Source: Methylomonas aurea (GTDB lineage: Bacteria > Pseudomonadota > Gammaproteobacteria > Methylococcales > Methylomonadaceae). Taken from it: DNA of 40,900 nucleotides. Location: assembly GCF_024505045.1 (NCBI RefSeq), contig NZ_JANIBM010000033.1, forward strand, positions 1-40,900, written 5' to 3'. Position numbers and translations under genes: made by a program. Below the pieces are notes generated by a model. The model was given only the letters and a program-made list of their open reading frames with translations, was not told where the DNA came from and made no database searches. Below are positions 19,501 to 27,646 of this stretch, piece after piece; position 1 is the stretch's first letter, and every line of letters starts with the position of its first letter.

Positions 19501-19670
19501 GACAATCCGGGGGCTTCGGTCTGGATTTCCACCAGCGGCGGCGCAAATTCCGGGAACACATCCAGCGGCATTTGCCGGGCGGCCTGCACGCCGAAAATCA
19601 CCAGGACAATCGCCAAAGCCAGCACCAATATGCGTTGGTGTAAGGCGACGGAAATCAGCCAGCGCATCAT
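16599..19670 (-). CDS. Heavy-metal-type RND efflux permease (CzcA/CusA family)
   Basis: A 1023-residue inner-membrane proton-driven pump of the HME-RND type, exporting substrate through adaptor and outer-membrane channel. Features are the N-terminal helix followed by the [12 protein letters not shown] motif (34-45), large periplasmic loops, and helix 4 with [19 protein letters not shown] (392-410), whose Asp pair matches the proton-relay acid of CusA/CzcA. Length is normal. Its start overlaps the adaptor stop by ATGA. The helix-4 wording differs from textbook CusA and CzcA, so the metal (or other substrate) cannot be named. No small periplasmic metal-binding protein accompanies it. It is element cargo with a dedicated two-component system upstream. 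Confidence 0.92.
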   Translation of the reverse strand: MMRWLISVALHQRILVLALAIVLVIFGVQAARQMPLDVFPEFAPPLVEIQTEAPGLSTEEVENLITVPLENAVNGTAWLKTLRSKSVLGLSSVVCIFQDGTDLMQARQLVQERVATIAPRLPVVARAPVMLSPLSSTSRALKIGISSKKLSQMELSELALWTIRPRLMAVPGVANVAIWGQRDRQLQVLVDPDRLAANGVTLDAVVRATGDAATISAGGFVDLPNQRLPVTHVSPLQTPDDLARTVVQFTGGAPLRLGDVADIVESHPPPIGDSVINDGPGLLLIVEKQPWGNTLDVTRKVEATLAALQPGLNEVDIDPTIFRPATFIERSLHNLSDALILGCLLVAVILIAFLFEWRTAVISLSAIPLSLLAAAAVLYLRGGTLNTMVLAGLVIAVGEVVDDAIIDVENIMRRLRLNRAAGSPLSPFRVVLKASLEVRSAVVFASLIVALVFVPVFFLDGLAGTFFRPLAFSYLLAILASLLVALTVTPALCLMLLPNAKHRKDDTPLTRVLKQHYRKLLPVIVNRPHWATGFLLAAFISTAIALPQLGESFLPNFKETDFLMHWVEKPGTSLEAMRRITMQVSKELRAIPGVRNFGSHIGRAEVADEVVGPNFTELWISLDTVVDYDSTVAKIQAVVDGYPGLYRDVLTYLRERIKEVLTGASATVVVRLYGPDLGILRDKAAEVSQSIADVPGIANLKVEPQIVVPQIQIRLKPDVAANFGLTAGHVRRAAATLIKGSKVGEIYREQKIIDVTVWGAERVRHDLAALRQLTIDTPSGARVPLSEVADIDIAPTPNEIKRENASRRIDVTCNVSGNDLGGVAREIESRVKSLTFAQGYHPEFLGEYAARQASSERLTWLSLASLLGILVLLHVDFRSLRLVCLVALTLPFALVGGVIGAFLSGGVLSLGSLVGFITVLGIAARNGIMLLSHYRHLEQEEGVIFGPDLAQRGAEERLAPILMTAACAGLALLPLILKGNVPGHEIEYPMAVVILGGLMTSTLLNLFLMPSLYCRYGNATVKS

Positions 19671-20695
19671 TTGCCGACACCAAATTCAGTACCGAACAAT
19701 TCGGCCACGCCCATACTGACCACCTCGATACCGGCCACAATATCGCCCGTCACGGCGGCTTGATCGTCAACCACCCGCAGCACTTGCACCCGCCGGCGCT
19801 GATAGACATTGGCTTGCAGAGCTTGATAAATCCAGCTTCCACCATTTACGTCATACACAAGCGCCGACCACGGTAGGACTAGATTCTCGTCTTCGCTACG
19901 CTGCGGGATGGACACGCCAACGCGCTGACCGGGACGTAGTGATGCATCCGAATTCTTGACTTCGTAGAATAAGTCGACCGTGGCGGCAGCCGGATTGGCG
20001 GAAGGCGGTGCCGCCACCGGTACGGCAGGACGAGTGGCATTCTCGGACGAATTTGTCAGCCCACCGACACGCGCCTGGGCGGCGGTATTCAATGTGGTTA
20101 TATCATCGACATAGACCGGCACCCGCACCCAAAACGTGCTGCGGTTGTTGACGTCTAACAGCGCAGGACCGAGCAAATCGCGGCGTTCGTGCGCGGTTTT
20201 CAGATTGGCTTCGGCCAGGCCTAGCTGGATTCGGGCATCATCGACCGAGCGTTCGGTGCCCACCTTGTCGCGGCGCATCTGTTCAGTGCGACTCAAGGCT
20301 ATTTGCGCGGCTTGCACTTGCACTTTGGCTTGCTCCACCTGACCATCGGCGTCGATTTGCGATTGCGCCAACCGCACCAGTTCGGCCGGTGCCAGTGATG
20401 GCAGGATGGTATAAACCGATTGCTTGTTACCTTTCCCTGAACCATTCAAGGCTGGCAGTGTGATCTCGCCGCCGAACAAGCGCGTGCGCGTTAGCCGCCG
20501 TTTTTCAAGCTTCGTGGTGACAATGCCCAGCCGCTGCGCGGCTTCGGGTGCCAAGACGACTTGGGTCAGATTACTTTCCTTGACCGGGTTTTCTATTTTG
20601 GCGGGCGGCGCAGTGGCTTCGCCGGCCATTAACTTACAGGTCACAAATACTAAAGCCGACAACAGGCGCTTGTGGTTTGGAGACACGTGGTTCAT
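19667..20695 (-). CDS. RND efflux periplasmic adaptor (CusB/HlyD family)
   Basis: A 342-residue membrane-fusion protein linking the permease to the outer-membrane channel. A signal sequence occupies about residues 1-25. A helical hairpin of Gln/Ala/Arg-rich heptads lies at about 112-180. The beta-barrel and membrane-proximal regions include the [11 protein letters not shown] stretch typical of adaptor C-terminal halves, here followed by [10 protein letters not shown]. The hairpin is short, as in metal-type adaptors. No histidine-rich metal-binding N-terminal extension is present. It overlaps the permease gene and follows the outer-membrane gene after 34 bp, in one operon. Confidence 0.88.
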   Translation of the reverse strand: MNHVSPNHKRLLSALVFVTCKLMAGEATAPPAKIENPVKESNLTQVVLAPEAAQRLGIVTTKLEKRRLTRTRLFGGEITLPALNGSGKGNKQSVYTILPSLAPAELVRLAQSQIDADGQVEQAKVQVQAAQIALSRTEQMRRDKVGTERSVDDARIQLGLAEANLKTAHERRDLLGPALLDVNNRSTFWVRVPVYVDDITTLNTAAQARVGGLTNSSENATRPAVPVAAPPSANPAAATVDLFYEVKNSDASLRPGQRVGVSIPQRSEDENLVLPWSALVYDVNGGSWIYQALQANVYQRRRVQVLRVVDDQAAVTGDIVAGIEVVSMGVAELFGTEFGVGK

Positions 20696-20729
20696 ATAGG
20701 TCCAGTGTTGAATTCCGGGAAATAATCAG

Positions 20730-22052
20730 TCAAGCAGGCTTTAGACGCTGGCCAACACTGCGTTCCAGTTCCGTGCGGGCGCGGTGGAAGTCGGCGGCGG
20801 CTTGCGCGGTTTTCAATTGCGCGTCCAGCCAACGGCGTTGGGTTTCGAGTACGAACAGGTAAGTGACATTTCCGGCTGCGTAGGCGTTTCTAGCATCCTT
20901 TATGGCGGCTTGCAGTGGTGGCAGAATAGTCTCTTGCCATTGCTTCAGGCTAACACTAGCCTGTCTTAGCCGGGCATGGGCTTCGCGGACATCCAAGGCG
21001 ATCCGTTGTCGGGTGGTAACATATTGCCTGGCGGCTTTATCAAAGCGAGCCTGGGCTTGCGCGACGCCACCTTGATTCTGGTTGAGGATGGGCAATGTCA
21101 CGTCTAAGCCTGGCCCTGCCAGCAAAGGCCCATTGATTTGTTTGGCATTGAGGCTGGTGGTGATATTAAAGATTTCGGCGCGCGCCAGGCCAATGCGTTC
21201 GCCCGCAGCTTCGACATTGATTTGCGCAGCACGTAGATCGGGACGTGCCATTAGCGCCTGTTCGACCAGCTTTTCGGTATCGAACCGGTCATCATGGGCT
21301 AACAGTTCCGTATTAACGTTTCCCGGCCACTGCTCCAAACTCAAACCCGCCAGATGTCGTAAACGCTCGTTGGCTATTGTCAAATCCTGTTGCAAACGGC
21401 TTTGTTGTTCCTGAGCTTGCAGGGCATCGACTCTCGCAATGGTTACTTCCAATTCGCTGGCATCGCCGTCGTTCAACCGGGCTTGCGTGAGTTCGGCGAT
21501 AGCCTGGCTCAGTGTGACAGCAGATTCAGCCAATTCCACGCGTCGCTTGGCTAAGCTCAATTCGGCATAAGCGAAGCGAACATCGCGAATCAAGTCCAAT
21601 CCGGTTTGCACCAGGCGTTGAGCGGTTTGTTCAACATCCAATTGGGCCAACTCGACCCGTTGTGGACGTAGCCAGAAAATTTCCAACGGATAGCGCACCG
21701 TGAGTTCCAAGGGTTTTGCGCCCCATGGCACCAGCATCGAGAAGGTGGGGTTGGGCAGCATACCCGCTTGCACGAGATCGGCCCGGAACAAGCCTAAATC
21801 GGCCAAGGTCGCGTGAAAGGCCGCATTGTTCCAAAGCGCCAAGCTGACTAATTCGTCTTCGGACAAACCGTCATCCAACGTTACATTGGCGGGCCATGCG
21901 GTTTCGTCGGCACGGGTTTCGGCAAAATGCTGACCGCTGCGTTGCTCCAGCTCGTTGGCCACATCGTTAAGTTTCATGCCTTGTGGAGTGCAAGCCGACA
22001 ATGTCACGGCGAAAACCACTGACGGCAAACGCCTGAATAGGCAAGACATCAT
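20730..22052 (-). CDS. Outer-membrane efflux lipoprotein (TolC/CusC family)
   Basis: A 440-residue outer-membrane factor forming the exit duct of the pump. The N-terminus is a lipoprotein signal with the lipobox LSAC (Cys near 21). Two repeats rich in long amphipathic helices follow, with the usual DGLSEDELVSLALWNN and LVQAGMLPNPTFS stretches near the start of the first repeat. It is the third gene of the operon: its ATG overlaps the histidine kinase stop and its stop is 34 bp before the adaptor gene. Regulator-first gene order suggests that sensing and export are transcribed together. Confidence 0.9.
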   Translation of the reverse strand: MMSCLFRRLPSVVFAVTLSACTPQGMKLNDVANELEQRSGQHFAETRADETAWPANVTLDDGLSEDELVSLALWNNAAFHATLADLGLFRADLVQAGMLPNPTFSMLVPWGAKPLELTVRYPLEIFWLRPQRVELAQLDVEQTAQRLVQTGLDLIRDVRFAYAELSLAKRRVELAESAVTLSQAIAELTQARLNDGDASELEVTIARVDALQAQEQQSRLQQDLTIANERLRHLAGLSLEQWPGNVNTELLAHDDRFDTEKLVEQALMARPDLRAAQINVEAAGERIGLARAEIFNITTSLNAKQINGPLLAGPGLDVTLPILNQNQGGVAQAQARFDKAARQYVTTRQRIALDVREAHARLRQASVSLKQWQETILPPLQAAIKDARNAYAAGNVTYLFVLETQRRWLDAQLKTAQAAADFHRARTELERSVGQRLKPA

Positions 22053-23374
22053 TCACGGTTCTCCGGAAATGTGACGATCACCTTCAAGCCCACGCCGCCA
22101 TCCCCATCGCTCAATGTAATGTTAGCCTGGTGCTGATCGGCAATCCTCTTGGCGATAGCCAAGCCCAAGCCACTGCCGGATTCGGCGCTATTTAAAACCC
22201 GGTAAAACCGGTCGAACACGCGACCGCGCTCATCCAAAGCGATGCCGGTGCCGGTATCATTGACTTCCAGGCGAACTGTCTTGGCATCGTTAACGACACT
22301 GACGTCAATATGTGTATTGGTTGGTGAATAACGGATGGCGTTATCGATCAGATTGCCAAGCAGAATCCGTAGCGCCTCTTCGGCACCGGCAACCGAGACA
22401 TGGTCTGCCCGTGTCAAACCGAGATCGATATGGCGATTGGCGGCTAGCGGGGCAAAATCGGCTACCACGTTCCGCGCTAGATCATCCAGGAACAAAGGTT
22501 TAAGCGGAGAATCGCCAACTTCCGGATCGAGACGAGCCAAGGTCAGTAATTGCTGAACAAGATGACTGGCTCGGTCGATGCCTTGTCGTAAGTTTTGCAA
22601 GGCTTGGGCACGCAGCTCTGGTTCAATGGCGCGCTCGGCCAGTTGTGCCTGCAAGGACAGTGCGGTGAGCGGACTACGCAGTTCATGGGCGGCATCGGCT
22701 GTGAATTGACGTTGGGCTGATAGGGCCTGATTCAATTGGTTCAGTAACCCGTTCAATGCGCCGACTAGAATGTTGACTTCTGCCGGCAAATCCTTGTCTG
22801 GAATTGGGTCTAACGAATGAGGATTGCGATGCGCCACGGCATCGGCGACTTGAGCCAGCGGCGCCAAACCACGACCAATCGCCCAACCCAGCCATAAGGT
22901 CAGTGCTGGCAATAAAATCAACAGCGGCGTCAATAAATGCAGGGTAATTTCGTTGGCGGTTTCACGGCGCTCTTGCTGAGCTTGAGCGACCTGAATCAAA
23001 CCTTTATCGGTTTTTAAATTAACGACGCGCCACGCTTGGTTTTGCCAGTTAACGGTGTCATAGCCCGATTTTCTGCCTAGTGGAATGGGCGAGAACGGAT
23101 GGGATTGAAATAGGATTTGCCCCTCTGAATCGCGAATCTGACTGACCCAATCAATACCATCGCCGCGCAATGCGAGGTCTTTAGAATCGGGTTTTACGCC
23201 TTGCGCGTAGTTTGCACGAGACAGAGAATAAGCTGCATCCAACAACACCTTGTCGAACAGTTCATCAATTTCTTCATGCACGTTCAGCCAAGTCGGTACT
23301 GCAAACGCCGCGCCGGTCAGCAGTAAAACGGGCATTAACCAAAAAATTAACCGTTTGCGGATAGAGGTGCTCAT
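22049..23374 (-). CDS. Sensor histidine kinase of the efflux operon
   Basis: A 441-residue inner-membrane sensor of the QseC/PmrB-like type. Two hydrophobic segments (10-28 and 147-168) enclose a periplasmic domain of about 115 residues, followed by a HAMP-like linker. The phospho-acceptor is His230 in AAHELRSPLTAL. The ATPase domain has the N-box NLIDNAIRYSP, G1 DTGTGI, the F-box region DRFYRV and G2 GSGLGLAI. It overlaps the response regulator upstream and the outer-membrane gene downstream, both by ATGA. The periplasmic domain shows no obvious metal-binding cluster, so the signal is unknown. Confidence 0.93.
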   Translation of the reverse strand: MSTSIRKRLIFWLMPVLLLTGAAFAVPTWLNVHEEIDELFDKVLLDAAYSLSRANYAQGVKPDSKDLALRGDGIDWVSQIRDSEGQILFQSHPFSPIPLGRKSGYDTVNWQNQAWRVVNLKTDKGLIQVAQAQQERRETANEITLHLLTPLLILLPALTLWLGWAIGRGLAPLAQVADAVAHRNPHSLDPIPDKDLPAEVNILVGALNGLLNQLNQALSAQRQFTADAAHELRSPLTALSLQAQLAERAIEPELRAQALQNLRQGIDRASHLVQQLLTLARLDPEVGDSPLKPLFLDDLARNVVADFAPLAANRHIDLGLTRADHVSVAGAEEALRILLGNLIDNAIRYSPTNTHIDVSVVNDAKTVRLEVNDTGTGIALDERGRVFDRFYRVLNSAESGSGLGLAIAKRIADQHQANITLSDGDGGVGLKVIVTFPENRE

Positions 23375-24036
23375 GGCTTCACCACTTTAAAGCCAACGCC
23401 ACGCACATTAAAAATGATGTCCGCACCGAGTTTGCGGCGCAGGTTGTGTAGGTGGACATCGATCGCATTGCTGGCCACTTCCTGCCCCCATCCATAGAGG
23501 CGCTCTTCCAATTGCGGACGAGACAGTACAGCGCCAGGCTGTTCCATCAAAGCATGTAGCAATGCGAACTCGCGGGCGGATAAATCAATCAGGGCATCGC
23601 GCAACCAAACTTCGTGGCTCAACGGATTGATGCGCAACGCACCGTATTCAATGTCGGATGATCCGCGTCCGGCACTCCGGCGTATCAGCGCGTGAATACG
23701 GGCGACGAGTTCTTCCAAGGCAAAGGGCTTAACCAAATAGTCGTCGGCACCGCTGTTGAGTCCAGCAATTCGTTCACTCAGTGCATCGCGCGCCGTTAAA
23801 ATCAATACCGGAATGGTGTTGCCGGATTTGCGCAGCAGGGTCAACAATTCCAAACCTGCTAAACGCGGCAGCCCTAAGTCGAGTAACAATAGAGCGTACT
23901 CTCCCGACATATTGAATAGAGCTTGTTTGGCTTGTTCGCCGTCCTGCACCCAATCGACCACAAAGCCATCCAACTGCAATCCGTCCCGGATGGACTGGCC
24001 GATCATCGGATCGTCTTCCGCTAATAACAAACGCAT
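23371..24036 (-). CDS. OmpR-family response regulator of the efflux operon
   Basis: A 221-residue regulator with an N-terminal receiver (acidic pair at 8-9, phospho-acceptor Asp53, Lys103) and a C-terminal winged helix (about 125-220) ending in the usual VRGVGFKVVKP. It resembles QseB/PmrA. It is the first gene of the five-gene efflux operon, with AAGG five bases before the ATG. A direct repeat of CTTAA with 11-bp period lies 50 to 65 bases upstream, matching the PmrA/QseB-type box, so autoregulation of the whole operon is likely. Confidence 0.93.
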   Translation of the reverse strand: MRLLLAEDDPMIGQSIRDGLQLDGFVVDWVQDGEQAKQALFNMSGEYALLLLDLGLPRLAGLELLTLLRKSGNTIPVLILTARDALSERIAGLNSGADDYLVKPFALEELVARIHALIRRSAGRGSSDIEYGALRINPLSHEVWLRDALIDLSAREFALLHALMEQPGAVLSRPQLEERLYGWGQEVASNAIDVHLHNLRRKLGADIIFNVRGVGFKVVKP

Positions 24037-24085
24037 GTTGACCTTATAAATTCTTTAGATGGTCAACAGTGTAAATGAACAAGAT

Positions 24086-24101
24086 TTAAGTAATAGTTAA
24101 G
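24086..24101 (-). promoter_or_regulatory. Candidate response-regulator box (CTTAA-N6-CTTAA)
   Basis: On the minus strand CTTAA occurs twice with an 11-bp period (complements at 24086-24090 and 24097-24101). This is the spacing of PmrA/QseB boxes, where OmpR-type dimers bind direct repeats. It lies 50 bases upstream of the response regulator start. TTGTTC with a 17-bp spacer to TCTAAA follows directly and could be the promoter. The match is to the pattern only; binding is inferred. Confidence 0.6.
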
Positions 24102-24305
24102 GCCGTTCGAATGTGTTCGGAAAGGTATCGATAACGGTCGTTAATTAATGGAGTTGGTGAAGGGCGGCTTGGGGTCGTCAACGACAATTGTTTCATGGTG
24201 AATTTAAATATCTTGGATGTCCGCTTTCAAGATAGCCATGGATATGAAACCGAACTTAGTGAAAAGGCTAAATCGTTAACCGTTCAATTCAATTGCTGAC
24301 CAGAC

Positions 24306-24863
24306 TTAAGACGAGTTTGGGCGAAATGAGTTAACGTTTGCATCTGCCAATTCACAAAACTGGCAAACCGGCCGGAATTTGCTCTCGTAGAATACCGCAA
24401 AATTATGTCGACAGCGGGGGCAATATTTCAAGGCAACCTGTCCTTCGCGCATACCTTGCGCTAAAACCCAGGCTTCGTTGAAGTTGGCGGGTCGAACTTT
24501 GCCGTAAGGTCGCTCTTCGGGGATAAGGTGTTCATAGGATCGATGGAAATAATCCCATGTAAACAAAATGGCCGGCACGTCCATGCGCGACTGAGGATTA
24601 ACCTTGCAGGTGATTTGATAGATGGACAGAAATAACGTCAGATATAGAAACGACTCGCGTGATGCCGGAATGGTTTTAGCCAGCGGGAGTTGTCCGTTGG
24701 AGGGGCCGTGAAAGTGAATGGCATAGTACATGGCCTTAAGCTCATGTTGGCTGATCGTTTTAATATGCGCTTTAACGAACGTCGGCCGCAATTTTCGCTT
24801 CAGCAATTGATAGGCAAGATAATGATCTCTGAGTCGGTCTTCGTAGGTGTACCAAGCACTCAT
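24306..24863 (-). CDS. FlhC/SetC/AcaC-like transcriptional activator subunit (pair 1)
   Basis: A 185-residue FlhC-family protein. The helical N-terminal region (about 10-65) corresponds to the DNA-binding part, and the C-terminus carries the four-cysteine zinc site in YCPRC (near 148-151) and VCQFC (near 167-170). FlhC forms a hetero-hexamer with FlhD; in SXT and IncA/C elements the homologous SetCD/AcaCD switch on the transfer genes. It overlaps the FlhD-like gene upstream by ATGA, and that gene follows a lytic transglycosylase, an order resembling the activator loci of those elements. It is therefore the best candidate for the transfer master activator. Confidence 0.85.
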   Translation of the reverse strand: MSAWYTYEDRLRDHYLAYQLLKRKLRPTFVKAHIKTISQHELKAMYYAIHFHGPSNGQLPLAKTIPASRESFLYLTLFLSIYQITCKVNPQSRMDVPAILFTWDYFHRSYEHLIPEERPYGKVRPANFNEAWVLAQGMREGQVALKYCPRCRHNFAVFYESKFRPVCQFCELADANVNSFRPNSS

Positions 24864-25174
24864 GCGATATCGCCTGATCCTGTGAGCAGCATGAGCAAAT
24901 CACGCGCCTGGCTATCACACGCATCTCCCTCGTGCGCTGACTGATCGACCTGAAGATAACGCCCCCAAAAGCTGGCATTGAATCTAGGGGTAAAGGCCAG
25001 GCATTCGCGCCGAGCTATCTCCCTAATTTGCTGCACCTGCAATTTTTTCAGGATACCCAGGGCTTCTGGCGTTAATCCCAAGCTAAACATCGCCTGTTCT
25101 TCTTGTCCGGACAGCACCATTTCCCGTGCTAACAGCAGATAATCCAATTGCAGATGATAGAGGCTATCCTCCAT
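24860..25174 (-). CDS. FlhD/SetD/AcaD-like activator subunit (pair 1)
   Basis: A 104-residue FlhD-type protein. The pattern LDYLLLAREMVLSG...AMFSLGLTPEAL...LQVQQIREIARRECLAFTPRF follows flagellar FlhD closely. It starts one base after the transglycosylase stop and overlaps the FlhC-like gene by four bases, so both partners are made together. Expected role: partner of the FlhC-like protein in an activator complex binding upstream of transfer operons. Confidence 0.85.
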   Translation of the reverse strand: MEDSLYHLQLDYLLLAREMVLSGQEEQAMFSLGLTPEALGILKKLQVQQIREIARRECLAFTPRFNASFWGRYLQVDQSAHEGDACDSQARDLLMLLTGSGDIA

Positions 25175-25175
25175 C

Positions 25176-25808
25176 TCAAATCACCTGCTTCACTCGGTCG
25201 GCTATGGCCATCACACTTTGTCCGTAGGCGATGGCGGCCTTCTCATCCTTCCAGCTATAGTAGCGACCAATCCCTAACGCCAAGTCATGCGGGGCTGAAC
25301 CAATGGCGGTTGCTAAGAGTTCGGCACCTATTTGTACATTGGTAATCGGATCCAGTAATTGCGCCGGCGCGCTCACTCTGTGGCCATGCCAGCGGACATT
25401 GATTTGCATTAACCCCACATCTACCAACCGATTGCCTTCGTCTATCGATTGCTTGAGCAAGGCATGGGCCTCCCGCTGCGAGGCTGGCATCAAGGATTGT
25501 CCGGATTTATTAAGTGCCCATGGCCAGGGTTTTACTGCGGTCGGATCGGCATCGTTCGCGGATTCTTTTAAGGCAACCGCATACAGTATGTAAGGATCCA
25601 AATGGTGCTGCTTTGCAATCTGCCACCAAAGCGTATTTTGTAGCGTGCTTGCGGCGCTAGTCGCTCGTGTCTGTTGGCTGACATTGCCATGGGCTAAACA
25701 CGATGCACTGCAGACCATAAAGCTCAGCAAAATCGGCAGTGGATTGAGATGATGCTGTTTAGCGGCGCATAGCCATCGGAAACCGGATTTCAAATCGACA
25801 ATGTTCAT
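25176..25808 (-). CDS. Conjugation-type lytic transglycosylase
   Basis: A 210-residue periplasmic SLT-fold enzyme that opens the peptidoglycan for the transfer apparatus. A signal sequence ends near residue 39. The catalytic Glu is Glu82 in ALKESA; VGLMQINVRWHG and LLDPITNVQIGAELL are the other conserved SLT motifs, and GIGRYYSW near the end is typical of conjugation-associated members. It is the first gene of the transglycosylase-FlhD-FlhC operon, with a divergent neighbour 309 bp away. The start lacks a strong ribosome site. Confidence 0.9.
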   Translation of the reverse strand: MNIVDLKSGFRWLCAAKQHHLNPLPILLSFMVCSASCLAHGNVSQQTRATSAASTLQNTLWWQIAKQHHLDPYILYAVALKESANDADPTAVKPWPWALNKSGQSLMPASQREAHALLKQSIDEGNRLVDVGLMQINVRWHGHRVSAPAQLLDPITNVQIGAELLATAIGSAPHDLALGIGRYYSWKDEKAAIAYGQSVMAIADRVKQVI

Positions 25809-26117
25809 AGTAGAGGTGACAGGTAAGGTTGCCCGAGTCTACTGAAAAACTCACTATTTCGAGCGATCAAAAAAGGCCTTCTTTCGACCTAATTACGCCT
25901 CCTATAGATCTCCATAAAAACAATTCCTTGAAAATACAATTAGTTACGCACTGTCAAGCACTTTTTATAGCTGAAACAATGCCTAACACCTTGCCAAGCC
26001 ATATTCTGCAAGGCTTTGCGCGGAAAGTACCCCAAAATCACCCACTTTCCGCACGTGACGATTACAAAACCAGTCTTTTAGTATTGCCCCATGTCGTAAT
26101 TCATTAGAGAGAAGAGC
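25809..26117. promoter_or_regulatory. Divergent control region between the two activator operons
   Basis: This 309-bp gene-free, AT-rich spacer separates the transglycosylase-FlhDC operon (leftward) from the second and third FlhDC-like pairs (rightward). It contains a perfect 9-bp inverted repeat, GCGGAAAGT (26020-26028) and ACTTTCCGC (26044-26052), with a 15-bp spacer. It lies 66 to 98 bases before the second FlhD start. AAAAAAGGCCTT near 25869 is a smaller symmetric stretch. Promoters for both directions must lie here, but none stands out enough to place. Confidence 0.6.
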
Positions 26118-26402
26118 ATGGCCACCCTAGAAGACGATCTGACGCAACTGAATTTTCAGTATCTGATGCTATTGAGAGAATGTGCTCGCAGCAATCCCAT
26201 GGAAGCCGCCTGGCGGTTTGGTGTCATTCCGGAGACGGTCGATCATGTAGCCGATTTGTCGCTGGAACAAATTAAAGAACAGGCGGCGATTAACCGCGCC
26301 GTGATCAGTTTGCTGCCACTGGGTAACCACCCGGTTTCAGCCGCCGCTCATGCGGCCTTGCTGGTTCATGATGCTCATGATCAGGGTGATCATCATGGAT
26401 AA
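26118..26402 (+). CDS. FlhD-like regulator (pair 2)
   Basis: A 94-residue protein with the FlhD pattern (LNFQYLMLLRECARSNPMEAAWRFGVIPETV...LSLEQIKEQAAINRAV). The tail after residue 75 is short and His/Asp-rich (ending HDAHDQGDHHG), unlike FlhD of pair 1. The stop lies inside the FlhC-like gene that follows (8-bp overlap). It faces away from pair 1 across the shared control region. Whether it replaces, helps or opposes pair 1 cannot be told from sequence. Confidence 0.8.
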   Translation: MATLEDDLTQLNFQYLMLLRECARSNPMEAAWRFGVIPETVDHVADLSLEQIKEQAAINRAVISLLPLGNHPVSAAAHAALLVHDAHDQGDHHG

Positions 26403-27021
26403 CGGTGGCTTCGTTGACTTGTCGCATTTTGGCGCTGAACTGATGTTGGCAAAGACATTGTTCGAGTACGGCGCCCGAACACCAGTGGTTTGTGCTCTTT
26501 GCGGTATCAAACGAAAAACAGCCACCCGCATTTACTGGCTTGCGCAACACCAAGCACCGATTAAAGGCATGCTGCCTTGGGATCCACACTGGATAGGCCG
26601 TTCAACCATTAACAATCTGCACGCCTCGATATTTTTGGGATTGATTCAGGATTATGCGTCCGTTCGTGCCAATGGTACTGAGTTTGGGTTGCAATTTTGC
26701 AATGCATACGCATTGTACTGCCGCATCGTTGCTCACAATCCCAAGCCGTGCAGCCGGGAGGCAGGATTCGAACACCACAGAGTGTTGGATATCAATCGAG
26801 CATGGCAACTGACAAGACAATTTCATGCCTCTGCATTGCATTTTGCGACGTGCCTTTGCTGTCAAGCGCGATTCCTGATCTCCCGCCAAGAAGATCAACA
26901 CGCTGCCCGCTGTCCCGTATGCGAAAACAAGACAGGCAGCGTAGCGAGTAAACATCGAATTTCGCGGCCATTTTCACAAAATGCCGGCAAAACTTTGGCG
27001 ATACGTCTTGACCGTTACTAA
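26395..27021 (+). CDS. FlhC-like regulator (pair 2)
   Basis: A 208-residue protein closer to flagellar FlhC than its two neighbours. It has the GMLPWDPHW...NNLHASIF segment (near 60-85) matching the same region of enterobacterial FlhC, and the zinc-site cysteines in CLCC (near 158-161) and CPVC (near 178-181). The start at 26395 has AGGGTG upstream and overlaps the preceding FlhD-like gene; the open frame from 26350 has no ribosome site. No flagellar gene is nearby, so a role in element control is more likely than motility. It could in principle also mix with host FlhDC if the host has one. Confidence 0.82.
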   Translation: MDNGGFVDLSHFGAELMLAKTLFEYGARTPVVCALCGIKRKTATRIYWLAQHQAPIKGMLPWDPHWIGRSTINNLHASIFLGLIQDYASVRANGTEFGLQFCNAYALYCRIVAHNPKPCSREAGFEHHRVLDINRAWQLTRQFHASALHFATCLCCQARFLISRQEDQHAARCPVCENKTGSVASKHRISRPFSQNAGKTLAIRLDRY

Positions 27022-27039
27022 CGGCCAAGGAGAGTCATA

Positions 27040-27642
27040 ATGTATTTATTAGTTCAGTCAATTCAATCTCGGACCCAGCTGGATGCGGCGGAAGGAAAAA
27101 ATTTAGCCCGTCTGGCACGAGAATGCTTTTTCAACCATCAACCTTTAATCCTTGACTTTGTCAACGTCGAGCAGGTTACCGCGCATTTTTGCCAGGCGTT
27201 ATTGTGCCCGTTGACGAACGAATTTGGCGCGGATTATTTAAATCAATGGTTGCAGATAAAAAACCTGTCCTCCCACGTCAGGCAAATCATACAGTCTGCC
27301 ATGGGTGAATTGGACGATTATTTTGATTGTTTGGAGCGCGCACAAGCTCAGAGTGCTGACCAAGAAATAACGACGTTGAATTGTTTATGGCTTATCAAAG
27401 CCCGTGATCTCTGTCGAGATAACCCTCTGTTCGCTGGTTTTATGTTGGGCATTTCGGATAAGGCGTTAATTGAGGCCATTGGTCGCTTGTCAATTGAGGA
27501 CATTGAGCATATCGCTCAATCGGGCTGGCTGTGTTTTGCGCCAAGGATTTCAAATCATTTTTTTGAGTACATGAATCGCAAGCAACATACCGCCGTTGAT
27601 GTGTTGCTGACGTTAAGGGAGGGCTTGAATCATGGAGGCTAA
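27040..27642 (+). CDS. STAS-like (DUF4325) - FlhD fusion protein (pair 3)
   Basis: A 200-residue two-domain protein. Residues 1-90 match the STAS-like DUF4325 pattern: an EGK...ARLARECF helix, the ILDFVNVEQVTAHFCQAL strand-turn-helix (37-54) and a C-terminal helix. Residues 108-172 follow FlhD (TTLNCLWLIKARDLCRDNP...GFMLGISDKAL...LSIEDIEHIAQ), ending in LCFAPRI like FlhD of pair 1. AGGAG lies eight bases before the ATG. The gene is 18 bp after pair-2 FlhC and is followed by another FlhC-like gene. I do not know a described FlhD with a STAS-like domain. The fused domain may bind a partner or ligand and gate the activator; this is inference. Confidence 0.78.
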   Translation: MYLLVQSIQSRTQLDAAEGKNLARLARECFFNHQPLILDFVNVEQVTAHFCQALLCPLTNEFGADYLNQWLQIKNLSSHVRQIIQSAMGELDDYFDCLERAQAQSADQEITTLNCLWLIKARDLCRDNPLFAGFMLGISDKALIEAIGRLSIEDIEHIAQSGWLCFAPRISNHFFEYMNRKQHTAVDVLLTLREGLNHGG

Positions 27643-27646
27643 AAAG

